Below, in pieces: positions 1 through 10,775 of a stretch of 64,000 nucleotides of DNA (the first letter of the stretch is position 1; every line of letters begins with the position of its first letter). Where the stretch lies: assembly GCF_000003815.2 (NCBI RefSeq), contig NC_049985.1, forward strand, positions 5,312,043 through 5,376,042. The letters run 5' to 3'. The DNA is from Branchiostoma floridae (lineage: Eukaryota; Chordata; Leptocardii; Amphioxiformes; Branchiostomatidae). Made by a program: the position numbers and the translations under genes. A model generated the notes under the pieces. The model ran no database searches. It was not told where the DNA came from and saw only the letters and a list, made by a program, of their open reading frames with translations.

Positions 1-404
1 AGAACTGAAAAAAAAAACTAGTAGTAGTACTAATGTTATAAAGTCATGATGCGTCCTTGTGTGCGCGGTCGTATATGTGTAAAGCCCTCCATCACACGTG
101 CGTGTATTTAAGTCAATATGAATTTTGTCAATACGCAGCCGTACGCACAAAACGCCACACATACTCATCGCAATTATTTTGTACGTTTTAGGTACGCAGG
201 CATCGCACAGTACGCGTGATAATTTGGACACGCACAAGACTATCGTGCGCAGCTCTTACGACAGATGTGTGTCACATTTTGAGAATCCGGATGCATATTA
301 ACAAAATCTAATACGGAACTATTGCGGGCTTGAATATATCCACACTTGTGTCAGAGCCCTAAGGTTTACAAAGATTTTTTTTTTACAAATATTCGATAAT
401 GGGC
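1..404. other. Flank downstream of the RING exon, no feature seen
   Basis: AT-rich with scattered CpGs. I see no B-box, coiled-coil or SPRY exon on the minus strand here. It could be 3' UTR or intron of the RING gene. Confidence 0.4.
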
Positions 405-881
405 CTAACCTGTATTAGGGGTCCGCCGTGAGTGTCTATCGACCGGAGCAAGCCGTCTGTGCCGTGCGGATGTTCTAGCTGTGTCGCTCCCTGGGCCCAA
501 GTTGTAAGCACGGTTGGCCGTCATGCCGCCGTTTGAGCCTAGATCACGACAAGGGTTGCAGTATGACGATCTGTCATCGTATGCGCGATGACTGGGTGGA
601 CTGCTAAACTTGATGATATCGCGCAACTTGTTGACGAAAATGCTAGTTGGAAGCCCCTCCACGCCATTTTGGGGAAGGTGACACAGTTGGCGACAGTTGG
701 GACAATTCAATGTTTTCATTGCAGCCGCCATTTTTTCCAAGCATGTCTGACAAAAGGTGTGCTGACAGGGAAGGGCCTTCGGTGTCTCGTAGTCTTCAAA
801 GCAGATTTGGCACACAAGGAATTCTTCCTTGATCTGGCTTGCAACACCTGACGCCATGTTCACAATGCTGGGCGCATTCAC
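405..881 (-). CDS. RING-finger (TRIM-like) E3 ligase, N-terminal exon or short gene
   Basis: A C3HC4 RING finger lies near the N-terminus: a CQIC pair, then PCQHTFC with its histidine, TCLEKM, and the final CPNC pair, followed by a NKLRDII stretch typical after TRIM RINGs. RING domains recruit E2 enzymes for ubiquitin transfer. The first ATG is at 881, but the second at 857 (MASGVASQIKEEF) is a more usual start for such proteins. After about residue 95 the frame stays open but no longer looks like a domain, so the exon may end there and the stop at 405 may be intronic. No B-box or coiled coil is visible in the 404 bases downstream, so the gene either continues beyond the left edge or is RING-only. 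Function is inferred from the RING alone. Confidence 0.72.
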   Translation of the reverse strand: MNAPSIVNMASGVASQIKEEFLVCQICFEDYETPKALPCQHTFCQTCLEKMAAAMKTLNCPNCRQLCHLPQNGVEGLPTSIFVNKLRDIIKFSSPPSHRAYDDRSSYCNPCRDLGSNGGMTANRAYNLGPGSDTARTSARHRRLAPVDRHSRRTPNTG

Positions 882-2650
882 AAGGCAAGGTCAGAGGTGA
901 CGACTTTTGCACGACTAGACCGACAAAGTACACCCCTAAAGAGGCCCCGCGCTAGCGCGCGCGCGCGAGTGTATGTGCTACTAGTAGGCACTCTTATCAG
1001 TCCCTAACTATTTGGGGCTGGTTATACCAAGGATAAAAGTTCTTTGGTTATATTAAGCCTAACGACTTTTGGCACAAGGAGAACTTTCCAAACGTACAAT
1101 GCATGTGGTATCCTATCAGTATTTACAACAGTGAGTGTGACTTGCGCACTGACATTTTTGACAACAAACAACATATACAATACATTCCGAAAACACTTCG
1201 TGGACATCCTGACAAGGACGACAACCTGCGTGTCCATAGAGAATATCCAGGGTAGTTGTGATCTGTGAGTCTTTACTTATTGTCCCTTTTGTGTATGGGT
1301 AATGTTGTCTGTGATACAGCGGTATGCGTGTAACGTGATCCAACCATATTCCATTTACCCTGGAGTGTAAAAGACTAAAAATTCCTTTGTAGTAATGTAT
1401 ATACACACTAAGTAAAGTGAACTTACCGCCAAGAGATCAACACCGGCTTAAAATATTATGAGCTGAGCAGACTGATATGTACCGGCAGAGATCTCTGCCA
1501 GTAGAATCGGGGATTCTACTCTGACATATACATACAATACAAATATACACTAGTCACGGTTTGGAATGCAACTGTCCTAGGACAGTGTCCTCAGAGATTT
1601 GTCCCTCTTTCACTTACAGTATCTTTAAAAAACTACGCATGCCCGGTCCTTCCCGGCCAGAGAAATACATGACGGTATCATCATGAGTATAATTAATCCC
1701 AACTCCCTAACGTCTGAATCCTCTGCTGAGGTGTACTATGACCAGAACTGAAAGGTCAAGACAAAGGTCGTTCATAGTTCAGTCCACTCTGCAGCTTAAC
1801 CATTATGTCTGGGTCAGCAACAAGTTGCCTTTGATCATCTTGACGTGTTATTTACGGCCGAATGATAAAGATAGCTTATTCAAATACAGGTAAGTAGGTT
1901 TGATGGCGAATTAGTTTTCCAGTTGATAACATTACCCAGTCTTTGAAAGCACATGATGTGAATGTAAACTAGATAGTTGATATTCACCACAAGGCCACAT
2001 TTATTTATTTATTTGGATTCTCCACATACAATAACAATGGAGGGTATGGCGAAACAGGTGTCAACGGACACCTTTTCAAAGCCGCCATACCGAAATCATA
2101 ACAATGATACATCAAATAATAATACACATACCAGTATAGCCATTTTTGTCGACGCCTCAGGAGCGATCCCCAGAGTATTATATGCAGCTATGTAGCTTGC
2201 AAGAATTTCAGGAATTGTACACAAGAATTCGCATCATCTATTACACACATTAATAAGATATCATTTGTTCATCTGAAGCAAACATACCTGATAATGTGGA
2301 AAACTGATAATGTGTCACACAACGGGAACATGCTATTGGTAAACTAACACACTACGAGGCAACTTGTTGTTCCTAAAATTAATATTCAAAGCAGTCACCA
2401 CCACTACATTAGAAAGCTCTTAAGTACATTATAAGTGGCTCTGGTTGAGTTTGTTAAGTAAGGCGAGAAGGCAGTACATGACTGAGAAATCTAACAGCTG
2501 GGTCTCCTATACTGAATACAGATATTAAACAGTCAATCCTACAATTGTGTCTACATAATAAATTGAGTATATACTTGACAAAGGTTGCAATTGTATTTCA
2601 TGCTACGAAGTGGCAGAAATACTACGCGTCAAGACTTAGTATGTGATGGG
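882..2650. other. Intergenic region with hairpins
   Basis: A short alternating GC tract lies at about 949-970, upstream of the RING gene. A cysteine-rich minus-strand reading (about 1116-1270) could be a decayed zinc-binding fragment, but it is broken by frame changes. Three perfect palindromes cluster at 1484-1586. Nothing else is recognisable up to the end of GTPase gene A. Confidence 0.5.
1484..1586. repeat. Cluster of three perfect palindromes
   Basis: Positions 1484-1499 form a perfect 16-bp palindrome (GGCAGAGATCTCTGCC). Positions 1500-1520 form a hairpin with 9-bp arms around GGG. Positions 1571-1586 form another perfect 16-bp palindrome (ACTGTCCTAGGACAGT). Seen directly in the sequence. 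This may be the core of a miniature transposon; no flanking duplication was identified. Confidence 0.6.
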
Positions 2651-5600
2651 CTACAACGACAGTGCACGCTCTATGGCAGACCTCGGCCCTAGTGTCAGTT
2701 CCCGTCTGATACTCCCCCAGTACTTCCGAAGTGCGCTAACATCATAGATGTCCTTTCTATGCAACATCCGGACCAGTGCATCCATGCGAACTTGTTCCCA
2801 GTTGTGTGCCCTTCCAATGTTCTTGATGAATTCAACGACCGACGGCAACTCAGAACCTATATAGAAACCAATGCTAAGTGTTTAGAACTCTTGAACAACA
2901 TTTTAAGATAGTGTAAGGTCACAGCAAGTACATTTTATGGATGACATCAGCGCGCTCATTAATCTTCGTCTGATTACAAAAAAACAAGAAATTTTCCCCT
3001 CCGGAGATGGAGAACATAAGAAAGTGCCAAAAACGGAAAATATATCTTGTGGTAGCCTTGATTTTACTTGTAGAGGTGACACTGGTGAAGAACATATGGC
3101 CATTATCGTAGTTGTAGAGGTGAAACTAGTTGTGAGCCATAACTTGGTGACTAGTGTCACTTTATGCACCTCTTGACTACAGAAATGAAATACTTGATGG
3201 CTGTGAGCTTGTGATACATAATGGTGTCCATTTTGAAAATCTAGATATCTAGTTTTTTTACTCATCTTGTTTTTTTCGCCCTTAATCATTGAATTGGGGG
3301 TCATCCATGAAAGTTACTTGCTGTGGCCTGCATACTGAATGGAAAACTATGAAACAATGCAAAACAAGGAAAGTGTTAGAAACAAAGATCGGATAGCTGT
3401 AACCAAACTTACTTCTCGCTTCGCGTTCGTTGGATGTTTTCTTACGCTGCAGTTGAACCCTGATGAACTTCTCAGCTGCCATCACGGCTGTGTCTAGAAT
3501 GTCCAGCACGTTTAATGCTGAGTCTGGATCCATCGAGATGTCTGTCCCTGATGCCAGATGGTTGATGAATGGGAATGTCCTGGGAGTTGGACACAGCAGT
3601 ACACATTAAGTAAAGTAAAGTAAAGTTTAAACATAAAAACCTTTTTGCACCCACTGGCTTTAACAATTCTTTTTGTACTCCCATTGTCATGTTCATTGTT
3701 AATAAGCATGTCATGACCTTGCACCGACCTGTCAATAGGACTGCCTATTGCAGACGACAAGTATTCCACTGTGTGACGTCTTTTATATATGTTCTTGAAC
3801 TCTTCCTCCTTTTCGAAAGCCAAGGCACTCACTGGACTGTAACCTGGATGAAATATAGAAAACATAGTTATACAAATGTATTATCGTCTCACTCAAAAGA
3901 GTTTATGTTTTTGCTTCTGTTGGTTGATTTTACAAAGTACAATTTGTTACAGTGAGTAATACTGCAAGGATGAAGAGTACCTTCGTTCTTCAGGTACTCC
4001 TTGATGGATTTCATCCTAGTGGTGTATTGCTTCAGCCTGGGATCGCTGTCCTCCATTACACAGATGACACCGTGGATCTGTTCTCCAAGTGGAGCTTCAT
4101 CGGTTCGCCAGCTTTGTTCTGGGAGGAGATCCTCGTCATCGTCGTCACGTACAATTGTCTGGCCTGGGCGGATCTTTCCTGGGAATATTTGATTTTGTTA
4201 GAGTGAAAATTATGTTTACTATATACTACGACAGGATCAACATTAATATGTATGGGGCTCAAGATTTGACTGCTTGTTAAGTGTTAAGTTCCGATGTGCA
4301 CGGTTCTCTCATTCTGAAAGCCCATGTATACAAACAATCTGATTCATGAACGCAACATATTGATGGTCAGAATGTGAATGACTTATTATACCTGTTAGAA
4401 TATTCTTCAACTCATCAAACTGTTTCCTGTCCAAATGAAAGTATCCCCTTGTGTCGATCAACCGAAAGTTGAACTCAGGGAGGTATTCCTCCAGCTGGAG
4501 AGTACCTTCCTTTCCCTCACTCTGCGTAATGGCGGTAGTCTTGTCTATATATCAAAGAAACACTATATGAATGTAAACTTAATAGCATTCTGCCGGCTGG
4601 CAGCCTAGTACAAATGTACTACCATAGCGAGAGTAAACTAACGGAGATGGTACCAGATTAACTCATTCCTATATCAAAGATGTCAATGTAATAACAAAAT
4701 AGTCAGTGGAGGAGAAATAGCCTCAACTGCTTTCATAATAGTATTGATGTAAATTCTGCCTCTGACAGAATATAAGTACCTCCTGCCACAAAAAATGAGC
4801 CCATGTGAGAATGCACGTTCGATGAAACACTTAAATGGTCTTACCTGTCAACAGCTTCTCAGCGATGTTGATGAAACTTGTCTTGCCACTTCCAGTCGGA
4901 CCAATCATTGCTGCGTAGAAATACGAGAGATACAATACGCCATAAAGTAGTTACTCAAGCAACTGGATATGGTTATGGACTGGATATGGATATATCCAGT
5001 TGCTTAAGTAACTACTTTTTGGCGTATCTTATTACCTGGATGTCTAACCTACATCGAGAGATACAATAGCTGTTGTGTACGTACCATTATGTTCAAAGGA
5101 GGTATGATCAACACACAGTTCAATAAAAAGCAACAACTGAAAATAGTATACACCATTATTTATGGACAGTGTAGAAATGCTCAGAGGAAAGCTTCTGTAC
5201 TTTGCATACAATGAGACAAGTTATCCTGACCCACCTATATTGATATGTTTTACTCCGTCGATCTCAGTTTTGAAAGACTTGGCGAGCTGTAGTTTCGACC
5301 CGATTTCGTAATTCTGCAGGCCGCCTTTTATTTGCAAAAATGACTGTTTAATTTCCTCCTCCTTCTGGCGCGTCTTTCTGGCTTCAAACTCTCTTGTGGC
5401 CTCTTCAATGCCTCGTTGCTCGGCATCATCGTCATAACGTTCATGCCAATTTATTTTTTCCTGAGCCAACGACAAGTACATTTGATATTTAGCCTATCTT
5501 TAGGCTTAAACATACGAATTTTAAAACGGATGGATTCAAAAGAAAATAATGCAAGTATGACATCCTGGCAACACAAAATGCACAAAATACACACTGTCCA

Positions 5601-5746
5601 ATTTTTTTTTTACATCATATTTGGATTTATCAATTGGCACCTACGACAGAAATAACATTGGGCAACTTACGACGGTTCGAGTCTTCCACGGCCACATTAT
5701 TCTTGTCGCGAAAGTGATCTCTTAGCCCTGAAAACTCAAAATCCAT
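2651..5746 (-). CDS. IFI44-like P-loop GTPase (gene A)
   Basis: Eight exons read 5746-5671, 5460-5235, 4910-4845, 4544-4392, 4178-3981, 3843-3729, 3579-3413 and 2856-2651; phases agree from exon 2 to the stop. Exon 2 is a charged, helical N-terminal segment. The P-loop GPTGSGKTSF straddles exon 3, and the G3 motif is LIDTRGYF in exon 4. Exon 5 carries the core strand ICVMEDSDPRL. This order matches interferon-induced protein 44 (IFI44/IFI44L), a GTPase-like family linked to antiviral and inflammatory responses in vertebrates. Where genes B and C have a TH-x-D type G4 motif, this one reads PVSALAFEKE, so guanine recognition may be lost. Exon 1 (MDFEFSGLRDHF) ends in phase 1 while exon 2 starts in phase 0, so the true start is uncertain. 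It stands head to head with gene B. Confidence 0.78.
4938..5054. mobile_element. Miniature inverted-repeat element with 14-bp flanking repeat
   Basis: The left arm (about 4938-4970) and right arm (about 4991-5027) are inverted copies around a short ATGG-rich centre; both hold the core TTACTCAAGCAACTGG or its complement. CGAGAGATACAATA occurs just before (4924-4937) and just after (5055-5068), as expected of a target-site duplication. The element lies in the intron between exons 2 and 3 of gene A. A related half copy is at about 47395-47460. Confidence 0.65.
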
Positions 5747-7155
5747 TGTTATTACAATAAGATCTATTTTCATTGTTGAATATCCTCGTTACGCTCTTCT
5801 TGTATCCCTGATTAATATGTTGTGCTGCTCTAACATACGCTTATCTAAAAGTAAAACTACACTCTGCAACTAGAGACAAGAAACGTACTCATTGGATTGC
5901 TCAAGTAGATCATATCAACAAGCTCATGGTGAAAATGCTTTTTAATTCACGGAATTCAATTCCACGATGCACTTTTGTTAACAGACAGTTGAGGTATCCA
6001 AACTCAGTGGGCTTAATTTGGTGTCTAGAAGTGGTCAATGACCTTGCACTGAGCAAACTCCTTTACAAAAATCAATCCAGAGCGTTATACTATTTACGAT
6101 TAAATGGAGGATGTTTACATCGACGACGCTGTTTTGAAGGGCCACCTGGCTTTAGGTAGAAGTACTACATTCAAAGTCGGCTTGTTAAGATGCCAATACA
6201 ACAGGGAAGAAGTAAACGACAGGGACGAACCACAATAAATATAGCCTAATATAAGAAACAATAAATGCCAATAGTCTTCATGTAAGTGTTTCCCGATACC
6301 TTTGTACTGTTGTATCAGATTTCCCGTTGAAATAGATAAATTACTGAATCTCTTAATGTGAAAACAAGTTACAATTCGCTCAGCAGAATTTATTACATAT
6401 CTAGAATGATATACATGTATTGAAAAAGTAGTATATGTTCCCAAGAGGGGAGCTGTAATAAATAAATCATAGTTAATATATAATGAATTAATTCCTGATC
6501 CTGCACTTTGTTCATCGCTCGCACGATCAACTCAGCTTTCAACACGTCTTGTCGACACCATGCTGGCAAGTGTGCATAAGCAAAGAAAGCGGAATTAAAC
6601 AAAGACCGGACTGTGAATGTACGGGGCAGTCTACTGATAAATGAGTCAGTAAAGAAAATTGAAAACCTGGTCGTGTACACTGACTCTTATCAGTGTTATG
6701 GACGCGTTTACAAGTAGTAAACCAGTTAGGCATTTTCTTCATCATCAACGTCACTGCGAGCTCACTGCCAGTCGCAGATAAGAAACAGCATATCATTGCT
6801 GACGTGAGCATGTATTACAGCTGCCTTAGAAGTTCCTACTCCATAGCCGAATCAACCTGGCTATCTGACTGTATTCGTTTGGTTAAATGATTTGAATGTC
6901 ACTTACCGAACAGATCTGGTTTAAATAAAACTCTTTCCGTATCAGATTGACCCCAACAGCACTATATGTTCTCCCCGGTCAAATACGTTCTATTGTATAA
7001 CCGTAGAATACCAACTTCCTTAACTGGTGATCAGAGTGCCGGTATGGTACTCTTGNNNNNNNNNNNNNNNNNNNNNNNNNNNNNNNNNNNNNNNNNNNNN
7101 NNNNNNNNNNNNNNNNNNNNNNNNNNNNNNNNNNNNNNNNNNNNNNNNNNNNNNN
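5747..7155. other. Divergent intergenic region between genes A and B, ending in a gap
   Basis: AT-rich, with no recognisable coding exon. Bases 7056-7155 are N. The 5' exon(s) and promoter of gene B probably lie here or in the gap. Confidence 0.45.
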
Positions 7156-9732
7156 AAGGACGTCACAAAGGACAAGATCAGGGAGGCTGCGGAACAGAAG
7201 AGAAGAGAGTACGAGAAGCAGGAAAGGGAGAAAGATGAGCAGCTAAGACAACTGCAAGTTGAGGCAAACAGTAAGAGGGCAGAACTTCTCGGGTATCGAT
7301 TCGGGTATATTCGCGGGCAACGTTACTTCGCAAACCTGGACATTCGCGATATAAGACAAGAAGGCGTGAGAATCGGGCTGTTTGGACCCGCAGGATCGGG
7401 GAAAAGCAGTTTCATCGTCACTTGTGAGAGGGCTCTGAGGCCGTACCTATGCAAAGGTGGGTGTTAGGGGGTAACGGAGACGGGGGCTCGGTATACAGTT
7501 CCTTTCAAACTGTCGTCGATCCACTGACCTCGCATCTAAACAGTTGAACCTATGACAAAATGTTATGGTTATCACAAAAATGAAGAAAACATCAATATTT
7601 CCCCTCAGGCCCACATGCATATCTCTCACACATTATGGCATAATCTGAAAATATCTTTCATGGTAGTATTTATATGATTAAGTGTCATTGTTGCTTGTTA
7701 AGTGTCGTTCCAACAGAACACAATATTGTAGAGAAAGAGAGAAAGAGAAGACGAATATTCAAGTGAAAACATACCAACAAATAACCACACATTGATATTG
7801 TGCATCAGGCACTGCTGGTATCCAGGATGCCGGTGGGGAGGGTACCATCATTCTGGAAGAATGCTTAAAGGAACTCGGCAGTGACTTTTGTCTTGTCGAC
7901 ACTCGAGGTTTCTTCAGACATGACGCTGATGAGTTTACAGCCCTGACCAACATAGTTTATGGACGGATTGAACCTGGACAGGTAATGTTACTGTAAACGA
8001 CCTTATTGAAATTATTACTTGTAGAAATTTGACATGAGAGCAAACCAATGCGATATTACAATATTATGCATCAGTGGCTCTTGAAGTAAATACGTTGTTA
8101 TAAAGCTTCTGTCGTACAAGCTTTCTTGTTGTTAACTTGTATATATGCTCTATTCATCAGCATATCACATTTGATCGCCGAGTGGACAACGTAGGATCAG
8201 AAGCTTATTTTTCTAAATGGCTCCACGCCATCATCATTGTTCTTTCGGCAACTGACCCCCGTCTACAAGATGGCCACACTCATCGGAACAATTTAAACGT
8301 TGTACGCGAGTTCATGCGCCCAAGAGGTATGTTGTTGAAAATGTGCTTTAGATATTGGTGTTCGGAGGAACTTGCTTAGAAACATATGATTTTATGTTCT
8401 AAGGCATACATGAAGTAGTATTTACTCAATGTAAATACATCTCAGCCTCTTTGATTTTGCTGTAGGGATAGCTCCAATCACGGTCATCACTCACCACGAC
8501 AAGATAGGGAAAGGTGAAGAGAGAGACATCTTGACCAAGGCGTCCACAGCAACAGGTAGCTCTCGTGACCACACATTTTTTGTCACCAACTACCACGAGG
8601 ACAAGAAAGACAGAGGTTAGTAGACTACGCGATTCAAACTGGAAACAGATTATCGGTAGTTGTTTGGTCATCAGAACTTAGGACATTACATACACGTCAG
8701 ACTCTTCATTTCACTTCAAATTCAAAGCAACCCATGGCCATAACAATTACATTTTCAATACTTTTCATTTCCATCCTCTCACAGTTACATCTCTCACTCA
8801 TCACACTCCCCGCTAACATATTGTTCCCACTCCCCTTTAAATATTTGGAGTTAATAAGTATATAATTATACCCTCTCTTCATTTCCTCATTGATCTGTAT
8901 CCGAGCGTGAAGGAAAACAAAAAAAAACTATTTTCTTGCCCTCCCATGTTTTCTTAGATTATAACACCGAAATCGAAGCAATGAAAGTCATGAAATCAGC
9001 ACTTAATGTCGCTGAACGCTTCGTCAGGATCCACAAGCAACAAGAAGTGTACAAGGAAGTGGATAAAGCGAGATCAAGTCAGCGTGGGACAGGTAGGAAT
9101 CAAACTAAGACGATTTTGTTTTGTTTAATCCCATGACGACTGAAAGACGGGATTTCGTAATTGGTAACTTAACCAATATGATTTTCAGACTCTATTGTTA
9201 ATCTGTTAAGTGATTGATGGGTTTAGCAACTCTGTGTACATTAACTTGATATTAATTTATGTGAGTGAGTAGTATATGGGTAATACAAAAGATTACTACG
9301 ATGTTGTTATCCACAGAGGCTGTTGAGGACTTCTTCCGACGCCTTTCAGCCAAGAGGCACATTCCCGTGAGTACACAGAGTGGAAATTTACTAATAAAGC
9401 TGATTAAGTAAAGGGTGAAGCCAATCTGTGAACCTACCACAATAATCGAGCGTCAAGAACAAAATCTGGACGGGGCACATATGGCTTAATACACATAAGA
9501 TATACAGAAGTTTTCATGATGGTCTTTAGAAACCTCTAAGGTCAATTTTTGTAATTTATAGTTTGGAAGATTTCAACCCATTATCGACGTGTTGAAGAGG
9601 GAGGACATCACAACGTCCCAGTCCCTCTGTGACAACTGGAGAGACGTCCAATACACAGTGTCAATGAGTGACCCAATGAAGGACTACATCGACGAAGAAT
9701 TAAGTAGCACATTACAAAACCTTCATCTGTAG
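7156..9732 (+). CDS. IFI44-like P-loop GTPase (gene B), 5' end in gap
   Basis: Exons 7156-7456, 7809-7981, 8161-8326, 8466-8615, 8958-9092, 9317-9366 and 9562-9732 join in phase to give about 381 residues after the gap. A lysine/glutamate-rich helix leads into the P-loop (RIGLFGPAGSGKSSF). G3 is CLVDTRGFF, a core strand reads IIIVLSATDPRL, and G4-like ITHHDK is followed by FFVTNYHED. The latter mirrors the LTHVD...VVSNY layout of human IFI44. The C-terminal exon is family-specific. The protein probably binds GTP, and a role in innate immunity is inferred from family only. The start codon is missing because of the N run at 7056-7155. Confidence 0.8.
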
Positions 9733-10775
9733 GTTCTGTACCGTACACAAAAATGATATCGATCGTTTCTGCTGGTGTTATTGTTATGGCACCCCCATGC
9801 ACGCCCGGGTCGACAGAAGAGACGACGGTGGAGTTTTCTTACGTAAGGTTAAGAGTGGTTTCAAACACAAATGAACCAATACAGATAATGTGTTGCCTGA
9901 TCCCTACGTCAAAACATTGTTAAGGAATGCAATAAGTAGTGCATGTTAACGGGACATGACAGAAGCAACAAACCAAACAATGCAGAAATAGCCAGCCATT
10001 TCAAATTAAATTAAGAATTTCATTAGAAGCAGGAATGTACACGTATAAACATATCTATCGTGTATAATTGATAACTGTGTAACTATTTGACTACTCATAC
10101 ATGTAGGTCGTAGAGGCTAGAAACGTTATCAACTATACACGTTATATAGTCGTTGTTGTCGACTACACATGGTATTTGTTCCTCTAAATGTGCATAGCTT
10201 TGTAGGAAAACGGGTGAACCATTCGAATTTCTATATTTTTTGGTCGCAACTTTAAAAGTGATGTAGAAATATTTAAGGCGAATATAGTGCGAGGCTAGAC
10301 AAAAAAGAAAATCAAAAAGCGTGTGCTGTCTTATTTGAGTGTGAATTGAACTGAATTACATGCAATTAAAATTTGCCTTAAATGAGATATACATGGATTT
10401 GTAGTCTCTGTTTCAGATATATATTTCAACATTTATTAGTTACCTTTCGCTATGAAAGTCAAAGCACTACGATAGCCATTGATCAATAGTTTGTGTCATT
10501 CCTGGGTTCACCCATGAGCTGGTAAACAACAAACAAAAAAGGTCAACCAAGACGGCCTCATAGTTATGCATACTTGCACAGGCATGCCAGTTAATCTTTG
10601 ACAGAGAGAGGAGGCAGACGTGATTGCAAAATATCAGCACTGCCTATCAATGAGAGAGGCTGGACTTTTGATACTTTATAGATCCGCTTTATCCTTGGAG
10701 ATTCCTGCAAATTTGATTTGTGCAAATTATATCCTTATTTAGAACTTGACGTAAGAAACGTGTAGGTAAGCTACG
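9733..10775. other. Intergenic region between GTPase genes B and C
   Basis: AT-rich sequence without a recognisable exon. It should contain the 3' end of gene B and the promoter of gene C. No clear interferon-type response element could be picked out by eye. Confidence 0.5.

Noticed and set aside
1022-1406. Cysteine-rich minus-strand reading suggestive of a B-box
   Set aside because: Spacing of Cys/His does not fit a B-box without frame changes, and it lies upstream rather than downstream of the RING exon.
2903-3304. 133-codon minus-strand open frame within gene A intron
   Set aside because: It lies between exons 7 and 8 of the GTPase on the same strand, has no domain-like sequence, and is explained as intron.
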